Positions 1-9,174 of a stretch of DNA of 40,037 nucleotides are shown in pieces. This DNA is from Prochlorococcus sp. AG-442-M23. Its GTDB lineage: Bacteria > Cyanobacteriota > Cyanobacteriia > PCC-6307 > Cyanobiaceae. The first letter of the stretch is position 1, and every line of letters begins with the position of its first letter. The translations under genes and the position numbers were made by a program. The DNA is taken from the NCBI GenBank assembly GCA_003209655.1, contig QCPW01000008.1, positions 1-40,037 of the forward strand, read 5' to 3'. The notes below the pieces were generated by a model, which did not search any database, was not told the DNA's origin, and saw only the letters and a program-made list of their open reading frames with translations.

Positions 1-869
1 GACTAGGAGGAGATATTAATAATTTCAAATGGATAGGGCAAGAATTAAGTAAAAGAGGATGGCCCACTCTATTCATAGATCATGAGGGAAGTAATTCTAA
101 GGCTCTTTTAGAAGTACTCGAAGGTGATAATGCAATTCCAAGTAGTGTTGATTTTTTCTTGTATCGCATCAAGGATTTAGATGCTGTAATAAAAGCTCAC
201 AATAATGGTAATTTCGGTTTAAGAAACAATTCTTATATTTTAATGGGGCATTCATTAGGGTCTTTAATATCCCTTTTATATGAGGGCAATTTGCCTAAAG
301 AAGGCTTCGAAAAAAGATGTAACCTAGCTTTAAAAGATTTTGCGATTACTAATTTATCAAAACTGCTCCAATGTCAATTAAACGAAATACCCTTACCTGA
401 AATAAGTAATTTTAAAAAGGGAAAAGGAATTATAGGATTTAATTCATTCGGCAGCATCATCTGGCCAAAAGAAAAAGATTCCGGGATTGAAATGCCAGTT
501 CTACTTATTGGAGGAACTTTTGATCTTATTACTCCATTAATAAGCGAGCAATTCAAAGTATTTTTATCTACGAATTCTAATCCATTAAATAGATTTCTAA
601 TAATTGAAGGAGCAAGTCATTTCTCCCCAATAAGAATTAATAATAATTTTTCAGAAGATATTGAAAGTAATGATATCTTTCAGATTAATAAGGCATTTAT
701 AGGATCAAATCCGAAATCAGTTCAAAATTTATCTTTAAAAATAATAGTAGAATTTCTAGAAAATTTAAAAAATAATAAAAGCATTAATGTAATGAAAAAT
801 CAAACAGAGAGTAATCTTGATTTTCATATTTTTGATAGGAAAACCTTAAAAGAAGTTACAAAAAATTAG
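1..869 (+). CDS. Alpha/beta hydrolase (predicted dienelactone hydrolase type), 5' end cut by window
   Basis: The reading frame is open from base 3, so the gene starts before the window and only the C-terminal part is seen. The TTG near base 159 lies inside the gene and is not a credible start. A nucleophile elbow G-H-S-L-G is encoded near bases 246-260. A later G-T-F-D-L-I-T-P segment can supply the acid and A-S-H-F the histidine, so a Ser-Asp-His triad of the alpha/beta hydrolase fold is present. The substrate cannot be read from sequence; 'dienelactone hydrolase-like' reflects my recall of how similar cyanobacterial proteins are named. Its last four bases overlap the stop of the convergent ABC permease gene. 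Confidence 0.8.
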   Translation, partial: LGGDINNFKWIGQELSKRGWPTLFIDHEGSNSKALLEVLEGDNAIPSSVDFFLYRIKDLDAVIKAHNNGNFGLRNNSYILMGHSLGSLISLLYEGNLPKEGFEKRCNLALKDFAITNLSKLLQCQLNEIPLPEISNFKKGKGIIGFNSFGSIIWPKEKDSGIEMPVLLIGGTFDLITPLISEQFKVFLSTNSNPLNRFLIIEGASHFSPIRINNNFSEDIESNDIFQINKAFIGSNPKSVQNLSLKIIVEFLENLKNNKSINVMKNQTESNLDFHIFDRKTLKEVTKN

Positions 870-1888
870 TACTCTATTCGAGGGTCCAACAAGGCAATAA
901 AAATATCTACAATAAGATTTAATGAAACTATTAACAAGGAAGTAATAATTACTATTCCTTGTACAACCGTATAATCACGCTGGGAAATGGCTTCATATAA
1001 TCTTAATGCTATCCCCGGCCATGAAAAAGTAACTTCAAAAAGAAGTGCTCCCCCTGCTAAAGAAGCTATTGTTAGACTAGAGATAGTGACAATCGGCAAA
1101 AGTGCATTAGGTAAAGCATGATTTAAAATTATTTTTCTTCGTGTAATTCCTCTACATAAAGCCGCATTTACATAATCGCTTTTTATTGTCTTTTCTAAAT
1201 TTAACCTTAAAGACCTACTAAAAGTTCCACTTAAAAGAAATCCGAGTGTTAAAGAAGGTAGAGCCAGATGATAAAAGCTATCTTTAAAATAAATAAAATT
1301 ATTTTCAAGAAGACTATCTAAAATTAAAAAGCCTGTTATCTGAGGTTGGCTATGAATTATTGGAAACCTTCCTCCAATTGGGAAAATTCTAAAATTTACT
1401 GAGAATATTAATTGAGATAACATTGCCCCCCAGAATGGAGGAATTGCATATGAAGAAATTCCAACTACTCTAGATATATAATCTCCCTTTGTCCCTTTAT
1501 ATTTCATCCCTAAAAAACCTAGAGGGAACCCTATTAGAATTGCAAAAAATATTGAGAAAATACCTAGTTCAATACTTGCTGGTAATGACTTAAGAATAAT
1601 ATTAAGAACTGATTCTTGAGTACTTAAAGATTCTCCGAAATTTAAGTGCAGAATATTATTCATATAAGATAAATATTGACTTAGAAGGGACTCACTTAAT
1701 CCCAATTTATCTCGCAGAATTTCTCTTGAGGCTTCATTTGCCCCAGATCCGAGAATTGCATCTACTGGGTCTCCCGGAGCAACTCGCAACAAAATAAAAA
1801 CTAATGTCGATATAGTCCATAACATAAAGGGAATGATAGAAATTTTTAATAAAGAGTAATTTAAAAGTTTATTTAAGTCCCTACTCAT
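866..1888 (-). CDS. ABC transporter permease, dipeptide/oligopeptide (DppB/OppB) family
   Basis: This is an inner-membrane permease of a peptide-type ABC importer, about 340 residues with roughly six hydrophobic segments. The N-terminal DppB signature is clear (first TM followed by L-R-V-A-P-G-D-P), and an EAA-like cytoplasmic loop (D-Y-V-N-A-A, then G-I-T-R-R-K, then H-A-L-P-N-A) lies near the C-terminus, where the ATPase would dock. I chose the ATG at 1888, which overlaps the stop of the upstream binding-protein gene by 8 bp; a TTG at 1900 is also in frame. The pair is therefore probably translationally coupled. No second permease or ATPase gene is next to it, so the partners must be encoded elsewhere. 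The ligand is unknown. Confidence 0.9.
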   Translation of the reverse strand: MSRDLNKLLNYSLLKISIIPFMLWTISTLVFILLRVAPGDPVDAILGSGANEASREILRDKLGLSESLLSQYLSYMNNILHLNFGESLSTQESVLNIILKSLPASIELGIFSIFFAILIGFPLGFLGMKYKGTKGDYISRVVGISSYAIPPFWGAMLSQLIFSVNFRIFPIGGRFPIIHSQPQITGFLILDSLLENNFIYFKDSFYHLALPSLTLGFLLSGTFSRSLRLNLEKTIKSDYVNAALCRGITRRKIILNHALPNALLPIVTISSLTIASLAGGALLFEVTFSWPGIALRLYEAISQRDYTVVQGIVIITSLLIVSLNLIVDIFIALLDPRIEY

Positions 1889-3455
1889 TAATAAATTCAA
1901 GCTCGCTCATTGAAATAATTCCTGCTCCATTAAAAGTAGGTTTGGATACTTCATTTTGAGACCATGCTTTTTGAGATGAAATCCAAATTGGAACATAAGG
2001 TATTGATTCTGAAGCTATTCTTTCTATTTCACTTAATTTATCTAATCTTTCGTTACCATTTAAATTATCACTATCGAGAAATAAATTCTGCACTCTTTTT
2101 GATCCCCAAAAACTACCACTGTAAACAGATTCTCCTTTTAAACAATTATCATCTACAATTTTACTGCAACTTAGAAGAGGCATTAGATACGCCTCCGGGT
2201 CAGAATAAGGACCTGTCCAATCAAAGATAACCGCTGTATATGTACCTAAATTCAGATTTTTATAAATTGTTGTGGACTCTACTCCATTGAGTTGAATATT
2301 AATACAATCACTCAAAATATTTTTTATTTCTTCTTGCCAGGAAAGTGCAATTAAATTATCAGCAGGTACATTTGATCTAAAAGTAAGAGGAATATCTAAA
2401 ATATTACCGTTGCAGAATCCTTCCTTTTGTAGTATTTTTTTTGCTTCTACAGGATCGTATTCAGGCCAAAATTCCTCTTTATTTTTTTTATAAATCGGAG
2501 GGACAATAGATCTGGAAGGATTTCTTAAACCATAGCTTACTTTATCGTTAATAAATTCCCTATTAAAACTTTTAGCTATGGCTAACCTTACATTACGATT
2601 ATTAAATGGATAAGAATTTGTTCTGAGGCTTATAAAACTTATTTCTGTGGCTGGACTTTTACCTTCTTTAATTTTTTTTTGTTTGCTTAGAGATTTTAAT
2701 TTATTTCTTTGAGTATCATCTATTGAATTTGATAAAAGAACATCAATTTGTTTACTTATTAAAGCTCCGAAAAGAGCAGTGGAATCATTTAATCCAATAA
2801 AACTAATTCCTTCATTTTTTGGTTTATCACCCCAATAATTCAAATTTGGATCTAGTATTTGAATCTCATTAGAAAATCTCTTCAATACATATTTACCTGT
2901 ACCTACAAATTTATCATTCAACAACTTATCAGAATAGTCTTTATAAAAAGTTGGTGAAATAGGTGTCAAGTTCACAGATGTAAGTACACCATTTAAGGAG
3001 CTTGATGGTTTGTTTAGATTAATTATTACTTTATATTTAGTTGGTGTTTCTATGGATTTAATTTTATCTCCCAAAATATAACTCATTGTTCCAATTCTTT
3101 TAAATCTATCAAAAGAAAATTTAATAGCCTCCGAATCAAATGAAGTCCCATCATGAAAAAGCACATTCTTTTTAAGATTGATTAATATTTGCAATTTATC
3201 TTCAGAGAAAATTGGTAATCCTGTTGCCAATTCAGGAATTAATTCACCTTTAGTATTTAATTCATATAACGTATCACCAAGTGAACTTAAAAGTTGTTGT
3301 TCTTTAAGAGTATCTGCTCTTGCAGGATCTAAAGATTCTATTTTCCCCGAACTTGCTACTATAATTCTTTTGGATTTGTTATTTGAAACGCAAGAATATT
3401 GAGATAAAGAAATCAGGAATATAAATATAGAAATTAAAAATTTATTTTGCATCAT
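1881..3455 (-). CDS. ABC transporter substrate-binding lipoprotein, family 5 (peptide/nickel type)
   Basis: The 524-residue protein begins with a short positive stretch, a hydrophobic helix and a cysteine at residue 22, which suggests a lipoprotein, although the residues before the cysteine (Q-Y-S-C) are a poor lipobox. The mature part follows the OppA/DppA layout: S-L-D-P-A-R near the start, then a V-L-F-H-D-G-T motif followed by A-I-K-F-S-F-D-R, a family 5 signature. A conserved W-T-G-P-Y-S-D-P motif sits toward the end. It should capture a ligand in the periplasm for the permease encoded immediately downstream. Peptides are the family default, but the ligand cannot be inferred. Two ATG codons sit side by side at the start, so the first residue is ambiguous by one. 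Confidence 0.9.
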   Translation of the reverse strand: MMQNKFLISIFIFLISLSQYSCVSNNKSKRIIVASSGKIESLDPARADTLKEQQLLSSLGDTLYELNTKGELIPELATGLPIFSEDKLQILINLKKNVLFHDGTSFDSEAIKFSFDRFKRIGTMSYILGDKIKSIETPTKYKVIINLNKPSSSLNGVLTSVNLTPISPTFYKDYSDKLLNDKFVGTGKYVLKRFSNEIQILDPNLNYWGDKPKNEGISFIGLNDSTALFGALISKQIDVLLSNSIDDTQRNKLKSLSKQKKIKEGKSPATEISFISLRTNSYPFNNRNVRLAIAKSFNREFINDKVSYGLRNPSRSIVPPIYKKNKEEFWPEYDPVEAKKILQKEGFCNGNILDIPLTFRSNVPADNLIALSWQEEIKNILSDCINIQLNGVESTTIYKNLNLGTYTAVIFDWTGPYSDPEAYLMPLLSCSKIVDDNCLKGESVYSGSFWGSKRVQNLFLDSDNLNGNERLDKLSEIERIASESIPYVPIWISSQKAWSQNEVSKPTFNGAGIISMSELEFINE

Positions 3456-3488
3456 TATTTTATATTTCGATTAATTAAATTCAATAAA

Positions 3489-3734
3489 TTAATTAGAACA
3501 AAAGGTTTTTAAAGTGATTTCATTGATTTGCAAGGAAAATGATTTTTTAGCTTCTAAATCGAAAGGCCATTCTCTTATCCAGCAAACCTTATTTTTTGGA
3601 TTGATACCTACAACCTGAAATGTTTTTTGACTGTTCTTAATTTTTACACAAGCACCCTTATAAAGGCTTTTACAAATATCATCAGGGTTAAATTTATAGT
3701 TACTTTTAATTTCTGAAATTTTTGAAAAACTCAT
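3489..3734 (-). CDS. Small conserved hypothetical protein (81 aa)
   Basis: I do not recognise a function. The 81-residue product is basic and has no signal peptide or membrane segment. Its middle (K-G-A-C-V-K-I, then F-Q-V-V-G-I-N, then C-W-I-R-E-W-P) reads like short beta strands, as in small SH3-like barrels, but that is only an impression. It starts with ATG and sits between hom (59 bp upstream on the same strand) and the ABC binding-protein gene (33 bp downstream), so it may share a transcript with either. The start and the tight spacing on both sides support a real gene. Confidence 0.75.
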   Translation of the reverse strand: MSFSKISEIKSNYKFNPDDICKSLYKGACVKIKNSQKTFQVVGINPKNKVCWIREWPFDLEAKKSFSLQINEITLKTFCSN

Positions 3735-3793
3735 TTAAAAATCTTCTCTTTCTTCGGTTTAACAAGCTATTGAGATATTTGCAAATCTTTTTT

Positions 3794-5095
3794 TCAAATA
3801 CAACTTAATTGGCTAGCAATTAATTCAACTTCAGAGAGTCTATTAATTTCCTTCTTTGATTTCTCAAATTTACCATTTGAAACTTCATGCGTGATCACAA
3901 CTATTTCTGCTTTATTCTTACTTGCATCTAGTTGAACAATAGATTCTATTGAGACATCATTCTTTCCAAAAAGATCGCCAATCTTACCTATAACACCTGG
4001 GGTATCTGAGCAAATGATTCTGAGATAATTCTTTTTTGATATTTGGTTGAAGTCTATAATATGGCAATCTCTCCAGTAATTAAAAGCCAACAATGGATCT
4101 ATTGAGGATATATTTTTCGATAATGAAGCATAAAGATTTAAGATATCTGACACAACAGAAGCTGCAGTTGGCCCACTACCCGCGCCTGGTCCATACAACA
4201 TAATTTCTCCTAGCGGAGAGGCCTCTATAAGAATGGCATTATTTACACCATCAACCTTTGACAAAGGATGAGATTTCGGAATTAAACATGGAGCTACCCA
4301 AATATTTAAAGAGAGAGATTCTTCTTTATTGACATGATTTCTTTCAGAAAAGGCTAAAAGTTTTATCTCAAAACCAAGTTTATTAGCATATTCAATATCT
4401 TTTATATTTATTTTTTCAATCCCTTCTGTAGTAATTGAATCTCTATTAACGGCCCCTCCAAAGGCAAGTTCAGTGAGAATTGAAATTTTATCAGCGGTAT
4501 CATGACCCTCAACATCTGCAGTTGGGTCAAATTCTGCGAAACCAAGTTTTTGAGCTAATTTTAATGTTTCCTTATAATCAGCTTTTTCATTTGTCATTTT
4601 TGTAAGGATAAAATTTGTTGTCCCGTTAATTATCCCAACCATTTTATTTATTTGATTGCTTTTAAGAGATCTTTTTAAAGGTTCAATTATTGGTATCCCT
4701 CCACATACTGCTGCTTCAGTTAAAACGAAAACGCCATATTTAGCTGCTTCAGAATATATTTCACTCCCATATCGTGCGATTACTGCTTTATTTGCTGTAA
4801 CTACAGATTTTCGTGCTCTTAGAGATTTTAAAATAATATCCTTAGCTATGTCTGTACCACCAATAACTTCTACAATTACATCAACATTTGGATCATCAAT
4901 TAATTTATAAGGATCATTTATCAATAAATTATTTTCTAATTCAATATCCCTTTTTTTATTGATATTTTTTACAGCTATTCCTACTATTTCAATATCTTTT
5001 AGAATAGGATGGATATCATTTTTTGATTTTAAGATTCTATAAACACCTTTACCTACAGTTCCAAAACCAATAATACCAATTTTACATTTTCGCAT
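3794..5095 (-). CDS. hom: Homoserine dehydrogenase
   Basis: It reduces aspartate semialdehyde to homoserine with NAD(P)H, the branch point to threonine and methionine. From the chosen ATG at 5095 the 433-residue protein starts directly with the nucleotide-binding loop G-F-G-T-V-G (residues 10-15). V-T-A-N-K-A and G-I-I-N-G-T-T-N follow in the catalytic domain, and an ACT regulatory domain occupies about residues 356-433. An ATG 54 bp further upstream would add a Leu/Ile/Asn-rich tail and overlap sufE, so I rejected it. The ACT domain suggests feedback by an end product such as threonine. It is the fifth gene of the minus-strand run from chlI, 34 bp after sufE. Confidence 0.96.
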   Translation of the reverse strand: MRKCKIGIIGFGTVGKGVYRILKSKNDIHPILKDIEIVGIAVKNINKKRDIELENNLLINDPYKLIDDPNVDVIVEVIGGTDIAKDIILKSLRARKSVVTANKAVIARYGSEIYSEAAKYGVFVLTEAAVCGGIPIIEPLKRSLKSNQINKMVGIINGTTNFILTKMTNEKADYKETLKLAQKLGFAEFDPTADVEGHDTADKISILTELAFGGAVNRDSITTEGIEKINIKDIEYANKLGFEIKLLAFSERNHVNKEESLSLNIWVAPCLIPKSHPLSKVDGVNNAILIEASPLGEIMLYGPGAGSGPTAASVVSDILNLYASLSKNISSIDPLLAFNYWRDCHIIDFNQISKKNYLRIICSDTPGVIGKIGDLFGKNDVSIESIVQLDASKNKAEIVVITHEVSNGKFEKSKKEINRLSEVELIASQLSCI

Positions 5096-5129
5096 TTTTA
5101 TTTTTGAGTATAAATTCAATTTTATAATA

Positions 5130-5555
5130 TTATTCCGACAAAAAATCATTTGCCTGAGACTGCATTTTAAGGAGTATATTTAAAAAACCATTAGATCTTG
5201 ATGGGGTTAAGCTTGCTTTTAGACCAGTATCTTCTATAAATTTAACATCTATATTGACAACCTCTTTTGGAGTTAGATCGTTTAATCCATTAATGAGAAA
5301 TGCTAGCAAACCCTTTGTTATCAAAGCGTCAGAATAGCCTTCCCAAAAAATTTTACCTTCTTGAAAATTTGCTTTTACAAAAACTTCAGACACACAACCA
5401 AGTACTTTATTTTCAGGAATTAAGATATTATTATTTGGAACTTTCAATTTTTTCCCTAACCACAAAATATATTCATATTTTCTTTTAGGATCGTCTGAAT
5501 TTTTTAGCTTTTCAACTAACCTAAATAAATTAATATAAGTTCCTTTATTTTTCAT
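5130..5555 (-). CDS. sufE: SufE-type sulfur acceptor protein for Fe-S cluster assembly
   Basis: SufE accepts persulfide sulfur from the cysteine desulfurase SufS and passes it to the SufBCD scaffold. The 141-residue length is typical. The acceptor cysteine is visible at residue 54 in V-L-G-C-V-S-E-V, and the conserved W-E-G-Y-S-D-A, L-I-T-K-G-L and L-T-P-S-R-S-N-G-F segments follow in the usual order. It is cytoplasmic. The gene lies between the cyclo-ligase gene (38 bp) and hom (34 bp) on the same strand. The suf core genes are not in this window. Confidence 0.94.
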   Translation of the reverse strand: MKNKGTYINLFRLVEKLKNSDDPKRKYEYILWLGKKLKVPNNNILIPENKVLGCVSEVFVKANFQEGKIFWEGYSDALITKGLLAFLINGLNDLTPKEVVNIDVKFIEDTGLKASLTPSRSNGFLNILLKMQSQANDFLSE

Positions 5556-5593
5556 TTTTATACTATTTTTAATATTTATGAATTAGTTTCACA

Positions 5594-6151
5594 CTATACT
5601 AGTATTTCTTTTTCCGTAATAAAGCCTGATAGAGGGATATCCCAATCGGCCCTAGTTAATAATTTATTACTTACACAATGTGAGGTTAAGACTCCGATAC
5701 ATGGGATAGCTCTCCATTTTTTATTTGTTCTTAATCTATCAAAATAACCTCCTCCATAGCCCAATCTTGTTAAGTTTTTGTCTACTGCTAGACAAGGTAT
5801 AAAAATCATACTTATCTTTTTATAACTTAATTTTTGAGAAGAATTAGGAGAAAGTATCCCCTCAACATCTTTAGTTAATTGTGTTCCATCCCAAGCACAA
5901 AAAGAGAGTTCTTTATTTTTTTCACATCTAGGCAAGGCTAAGGAATATTTATCATTAAGACTTCTTATATCAACTTCATTTTCGAGAGGCCAATATATAC
6001 CAATGTAACTAATCATCCTCCCTTTTTTAACAATAGAATCAACATATAATTTCACATTGATTTCCACATTTCTTCTATCAACACAGGAACTTTTCCCCAT
6101 CAAATTCTTGAAAATTTTCCTCTCAAATTTCTTTTTTTCGGAGATAAACAT
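5594..6151 (-). CDS. 5-formyltetrahydrofolate cyclo-ligase
   Basis: The enzyme converts 5-formyl-THF to 5,10-methenyl-THF with ATP and so returns folate to the one-carbon pool. The 185-residue protein has the family's C-terminal phosphate-binding motif R-L-G-Y-G-G-G-Y-F-D-R at residues 129-139, and a basic N-terminal stretch with R-K residues that fits the ATP site. It lies 9 bp after ruvC, so probably on the same transcript. folD, another enzyme of the same folate pool, is elsewhere in the window at 21.7 kb. Confidence 0.93.
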   Translation of the reverse strand: MFISEKKKFERKIFKNLMGKSSCVDRRNVEINVKLYVDSIVKKGRMISYIGIYWPLENEVDIRSLNDKYSLALPRCEKNKELSFCAWDGTQLTKDVEGILSPNSSQKLSYKKISMIFIPCLAVDKNLTRLGYGGGYFDRLRTNKKWRAIPCIGVLTSHCVSNKLLTRADWDIPLSGFITEKEILV

Positions 6152-6160
6152 AATTAATAT

Positions 6161-6634
6161 TTAATTTATACCATCTTCATTTAATTTTGTTAAAGCTATA
6201 GCTAGTGCATCTGCAGAGTCATCAGGTTTTGGGGCATAATTCAAATTTAAGTTGTACATAACTGCTTCAATAACTTCCTTCTTTGATGCTTTCCCTGAAC
6301 CTGCGATCGCAAGCTTGACCTGAGAAGGTGCGAACTCACTAACTCGAATTTTTTTGGAAGCTAATACCATCATAATTACACCTCGAGCCTGAACAACGCT
6401 AATAGTAGTACTGGATCTATAAAAGAAAAACTTCTCTACTGCTGCAAAATCAGGATTCCAATGATCTATTAATGTATTGAGATCATTAAAAATTTCAAAA
6501 AGTCTATCCTCCTCTTTTTTGTTTTTATTAGTTTGAATTACACCACAGTCAAGAAATTTTTTCTTTTCGTTTTGTACTTCAATAATCCCATATCCAACTC
6601 TTCCTAATCCAGGATCAATCCCAATAATCCTCAC
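6161..6634 (-). CDS. ruvC: Holliday junction resolvase RuvC
   Basis: RuvC is the endonuclease that cuts Holliday junctions at the end of homologous recombination. The 157 residues are the normal length. The four metal-binding acids are all present: D7 in I-G-I-D-P-G, E67 in A-V-E-K-F-F, and D139 and D142 in P-D-D-S-A-D-A. The start is GTG at 6634, and no ATG fits the family's N-terminus. Only 4 bp separate it from the end of chlI, so it is co-transcribed with a chlorophyll gene. ruvA and ruvB are not in this window. Confidence 0.96.
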   Translation of the reverse strand: MRIIGIDPGLGRVGYGIIEVQNEKKKFLDCGVIQTNKNKKEEDRLFEIFNDLNTLIDHWNPDFAAVEKFFFYRSSTTISVVQARGVIMMVLASKKIRVSEFAPSQVKLAIAGSGKASKKEVIEAVMYNLNLNYAPKPDDSADALAIALTKLNEDGIN

Positions 6635-6638
6635 TTAA

Positions 6639-7727
6639 TTATTCTTCTGATGCCAATTGAAATTTGGAAATGTTATCTTTTTCATTAAGATCAAAGACTT
6701 TACAGAACGCTTGAATGACCCTTTCCCCCGAATCCACTTGCTCTAAAGGATCTTTTCTTAACCTATGCCTCAAAGAACAAGTAATTACTCTAGCGATATC
6801 CTCTTCTTGCACTTCAGTTCTTCCTTCAAAAGCAGCAATTGCCCTCGCAGATCTATTTGTGACGATATCCCCTCTTAATCCATCAACATCTAACTCTCCA
6901 CAAATAGCAGATATATTTAATCTAAGATCATCATCCATTTGAACAGAATTTAATATCTCCTGTGCTTTAACAACTTTTTGTTGAAGAATGTCTTGCTGTG
7001 TCTCAACATTTATAAAGAATTCATCAGGATTATCATCAAAAGATGTTCTCTGATCAACAACTTTAACCCTTAATTCTGCATCTCTTACTGTCTTTACCTC
7101 AACGCTCATTCCAAATCTATCCAATAATTGAGGCCTAAGCTCTCCTTCTTCTGGATTACCTGATCCAATCAGAACAAATCTTGCAGGATGTCTAACTGAA
7201 ACCCCCTCCCTCTCAACTGTATTCCATCCAGAGGCTGCTGAATCTAAAAGAACATCAACTAAGTGATCGTCAAGTAAATTCACTTCATCTACATATAACA
7301 ATCCTCTATTAGCTTTCGCTAATAAGCCTGGTTCAAATGCTTTAATACCTTCGCTTAAAGCCTTTTCGATATCAATAGTTCCGCACAATCTGTCTTCCGT
7401 TGCTCCTAAAGGCAAATCAACCATTGGTACTTGTTTTTTGTCTATTTCTAAACTTTCTCCTTTAATGAGTCTGTCTAAAACCTCCTTACTTTGTAAATCT
7501 GGATCTATAAGAGAACTATTATAAGGATCATCTTTAACTACATCTATTGCTGGCAGCAAATCTGCAAGAGCTCTAATAGTTGTTGACTTACCAGTGCCTC
7601 TATCACCCATTATCATTACTCCCCCAATTCTTGGATCTATAACATTTAACAAAAGTGCTAATTTCATTTCTTCTTGACCTATTACTGCCGTAAAAGGAAA
7701 AACTCTTCTTTTCTTTGTAGTATTCAC
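6639..7727 (-). CDS. chlI: Magnesium-chelatase ATPase subunit I
   Basis: ChlI is the AAA+ motor subunit of Mg-chelatase, which inserts Mg2+ into protoporphyrin IX at the first step committed to chlorophyll. The 362-residue protein has a Walker A loop G-D-R-G-T-G-K-S-T at 41-49 and a Walker B L-L-Y-V-D-E at 143-148. An arginine-containing sensor region follows (G-S-G-N-P-E-E-G, then P-Q-L-L-D-R-F-G). The start is GTG at 7727; the frame closes 33 bp upstream without an ATG, so this is the only good choice. It heads the minus-strand run chlI-ruvC-cyclo-ligase-sufE-hom. Its promoter must lie in the 259-bp gap before it. Confidence 0.97.
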   Translation of the reverse strand: MNTTKKRRVFPFTAVIGQEEMKLALLLNVIDPRIGGVMIMGDRGTGKSTTIRALADLLPAIDVVKDDPYNSSLIDPDLQSKEVLDRLIKGESLEIDKKQVPMVDLPLGATEDRLCGTIDIEKALSEGIKAFEPGLLAKANRGLLYVDEVNLLDDHLVDVLLDSAASGWNTVEREGVSVRHPARFVLIGSGNPEEGELRPQLLDRFGMSVEVKTVRDAELRVKVVDQRTSFDDNPDEFFINVETQQDILQQKVVKAQEILNSVQMDDDLRLNISAICGELDVDGLRGDIVTNRSARAIAAFEGRTEVQEEDIARVITCSLRHRLRKDPLEQVDSGERVIQAFCKVFDLNEKDNISKFQLASEE

Positions 7728-7954
7728 AGCTTTTGTTTTGCTTTGTTTTTCTAATGATCAATAGATGATACTTCAGAAAATGTTATTAGTAAATATCCAA
7801 ATCAAATTAAACCTTTGATCATACTTGAGCTTTTTGATATCTAATATGATTTCATAATCAAAAATTTTTTAAATTCTAATTCTTTTACATCAAATTTTCT
7901 CTTAAAGGATAATATCTAAGAAAAATAAATTAAAAAAAAAATACTAAAAAATAA

Positions 7955-7981
7955 ATAAGGTTAAAACTGTTCTAACCTTAT
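7955..7981 (-). terminator. Rho-independent terminator after the SpoU-type methyltransferase gene
   Basis: A perfect 9-bp inverted repeat (bases 7955-7963 with 7973-7981, 9-nt loop) begins 6 bp after the stop of the minus-strand methyltransferase gene. On the minus strand it is followed by a T-rich tract, and a long run of T lies slightly further on. This separates the cytM-methyltransferase unit from chlI. The rest of the gap at 7728-7954 holds nothing I recognise beyond the presumed chlI promoter. Confidence 0.7.
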
Positions 7982-7986
7982 ATATT

Positions 7987-8730
7987 TTATTTACCTTTTG
8001 AATTATTTAAAAACCAGTTAATTTGGTGAACAATTCCTCTTAATACATTTATCTCATGGCTAGATGTCTTTGCTTTTAAAACAAATTTTTTAAACTTGCT
8101 TATTTTTGAAAAAGAGTTGTGTTCCAAAAGATAACCTATCCTTATAAGCATCTCTTCCAAGTCTTTAAATGATTCATAAATTTGTTTTGATGATGCAAGG
8201 TTAAAAACTTTTGTATTTTTTCTTTGAAAGTTTGTTGGACATTTGTTTAATTCATACAAAATTATTGCAACTGAATGAGATAAGTTTAAAGAGGGATAAT
8301 TTTGAGAAGTTTTTATATTAAAAATCTTATGAGCAAAAAGTAATTCACTATTGGTTAAACCTCTATCCTCTCTTCCAAATAAAATGGCTAAATTATTAAT
8401 CTTTTTGTAAGATGAAATCCATTGAGATATCTCCTCAGGGTTCTCACACTCAATATCATTACTTAAATCAATTCTTCCACACGTAGCAAGAACTAGATCA
8501 CAATCAAATATTGCTTGTTCGATATTACTAAAAATAAAACAATTATCAATATATTTCTGACCTTTTAAAGCCATTTTTTTTGCTTCCAAAGAAAAAATAT
8601 CGCATTGAGGGGAAACAATCCTCAATTCACTTACATCAAAATTAGAACACAGTCTAGCAATACTCCCAACATTTAAAGGTCCAATTGGTTCTACTAACAC
8701 AATTTTCAAGTTCAGAAAATTTCTCTTCAA
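7987..8730 (-). CDS. SpoU/TrmJ-type tRNA/rRNA 2'-O-methyltransferase
   Basis: This is a SAM-dependent RNA 2'-O-ribose methyltransferase of the SPOUT superfamily. The 247-residue protein shows the three family motifs: V-L-V-E-P-I-G-P-L-N-V-G-S-I-A-R near the start, L-F-G-R-E-D-R-G-L-T-N-S-E in the middle (the SAM-binding knot) and L-N-L-S-H-S-V-A-I-I after it. The arrangement resembles TrmJ, which modifies tRNA position 32, but the exact target is inferred. No ATG is available; the TTG at 8730 lies 3 bp after the cytM stop, and a second TTG seven codons in is possible. It forms a two-gene unit with cytM. Confidence 0.88.
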   Translation of the reverse strand: MKRNFLNLKIVLVEPIGPLNVGSIARLCSNFDVSELRIVSPQCDIFSLEAKKMALKGQKYIDNCFIFSNIEQAIFDCDLVLATCGRIDLSNDIECENPEEISQWISSYKKINNLAILFGREDRGLTNSELLFAHKIFNIKTSQNYPSLNLSHSVAIILYELNKCPTNFQRKNTKVFNLASSKQIYESFKDLEEMLIRIGYLLEHNSFSKISKFKKFVLKAKTSSHEINVLRGIVHQINWFLNNSKGK

Positions 8731-8733
8731 AAT

Positions 8734-9120
8734 TTATTTTAAAGTATGCAAATATGTTAATAAACTTGACATGTTTTGAGGATCAATTTCAAAACTTGGC
8801 ATCGGAGGAGTAAGTCCCTCAATAACTTGTTTTATTATTTTTCTATCATTCAAACGCTGATTTATTGAATGTAAATCTGGCCCAACTAATCCTCTAGCTG
8901 TTATACCATGACATCCAACACAATTCATTTTAAAGAGGGCATCTCCTTCTTTAACAGAGCCTTTAAGTTCTAAAGTTTTATTGATATATGCATTTTTCTC
9001 TTTTTGATTTAAATAAAATAAAGAAAAACATATTAAAAAAATCATAAAAACCACTAAAAACTGTTTCCAAAATTTCTTTATAAGGTTTCTTTCTGCTGCA
9101 GATGATGAAGATGTTGTCAC
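8734..9120 (-). CDS. cytM: Membrane-anchored c-type cytochrome, cytochrome cM
   Basis: The 128-residue product has a Ser-rich N-terminus, one transmembrane anchor at about 18-37 and a small class I cytochrome c domain. The haem site C-V-G-C-H is at 67-71 and the likely axial methionine is M107 in P-P-M-P-S-F. This layout and size match cyanobacterial cytochrome cM, which is linked to electron flow under stress or heterotrophic conditions; its exact role is not settled. The start is GTG at 9120, because the frame closes five codons upstream. It is divergent from petG with only about 50 bp between the starts, so the two promoters must overlap coding DNA. Confidence 0.88.
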   Translation of the reverse strand: MTTSSSSAAERNLIKKFWKQFLVVFMIFLICFSLFYLNQKEKNAYINKTLELKGSVKEGDALFKMNCVGCHGITARGLVGPDLHSINQRLNDRKIIKQVIEGLTPPMPSFEIDPQNMSSLLTYLHTLK

Positions 9121-9174
9121 AAAAATTTGTCTCTATGTAACAATTGTGATTGAGAATTAATAAAAATGCCAGAA

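Noticed and set aside
159-869. Treating the TTG at 159 as the hydrolase start
   Set aside because: The frame is open to the beginning of the window and the upstream residues look like normal protein; the gene is simply cut by the window edge.
1889-1900. TTG start at 1900 for the ABC permease
   Set aside because: An ATG four codons in, overlapping the upstream stop by 8 bp, is a more usual coupled start.
5096-5149. Longer hom start at 5149
   Set aside because: It would place 18 unlikely residues before the Rossmann loop and overlap sufE by 20 bp.
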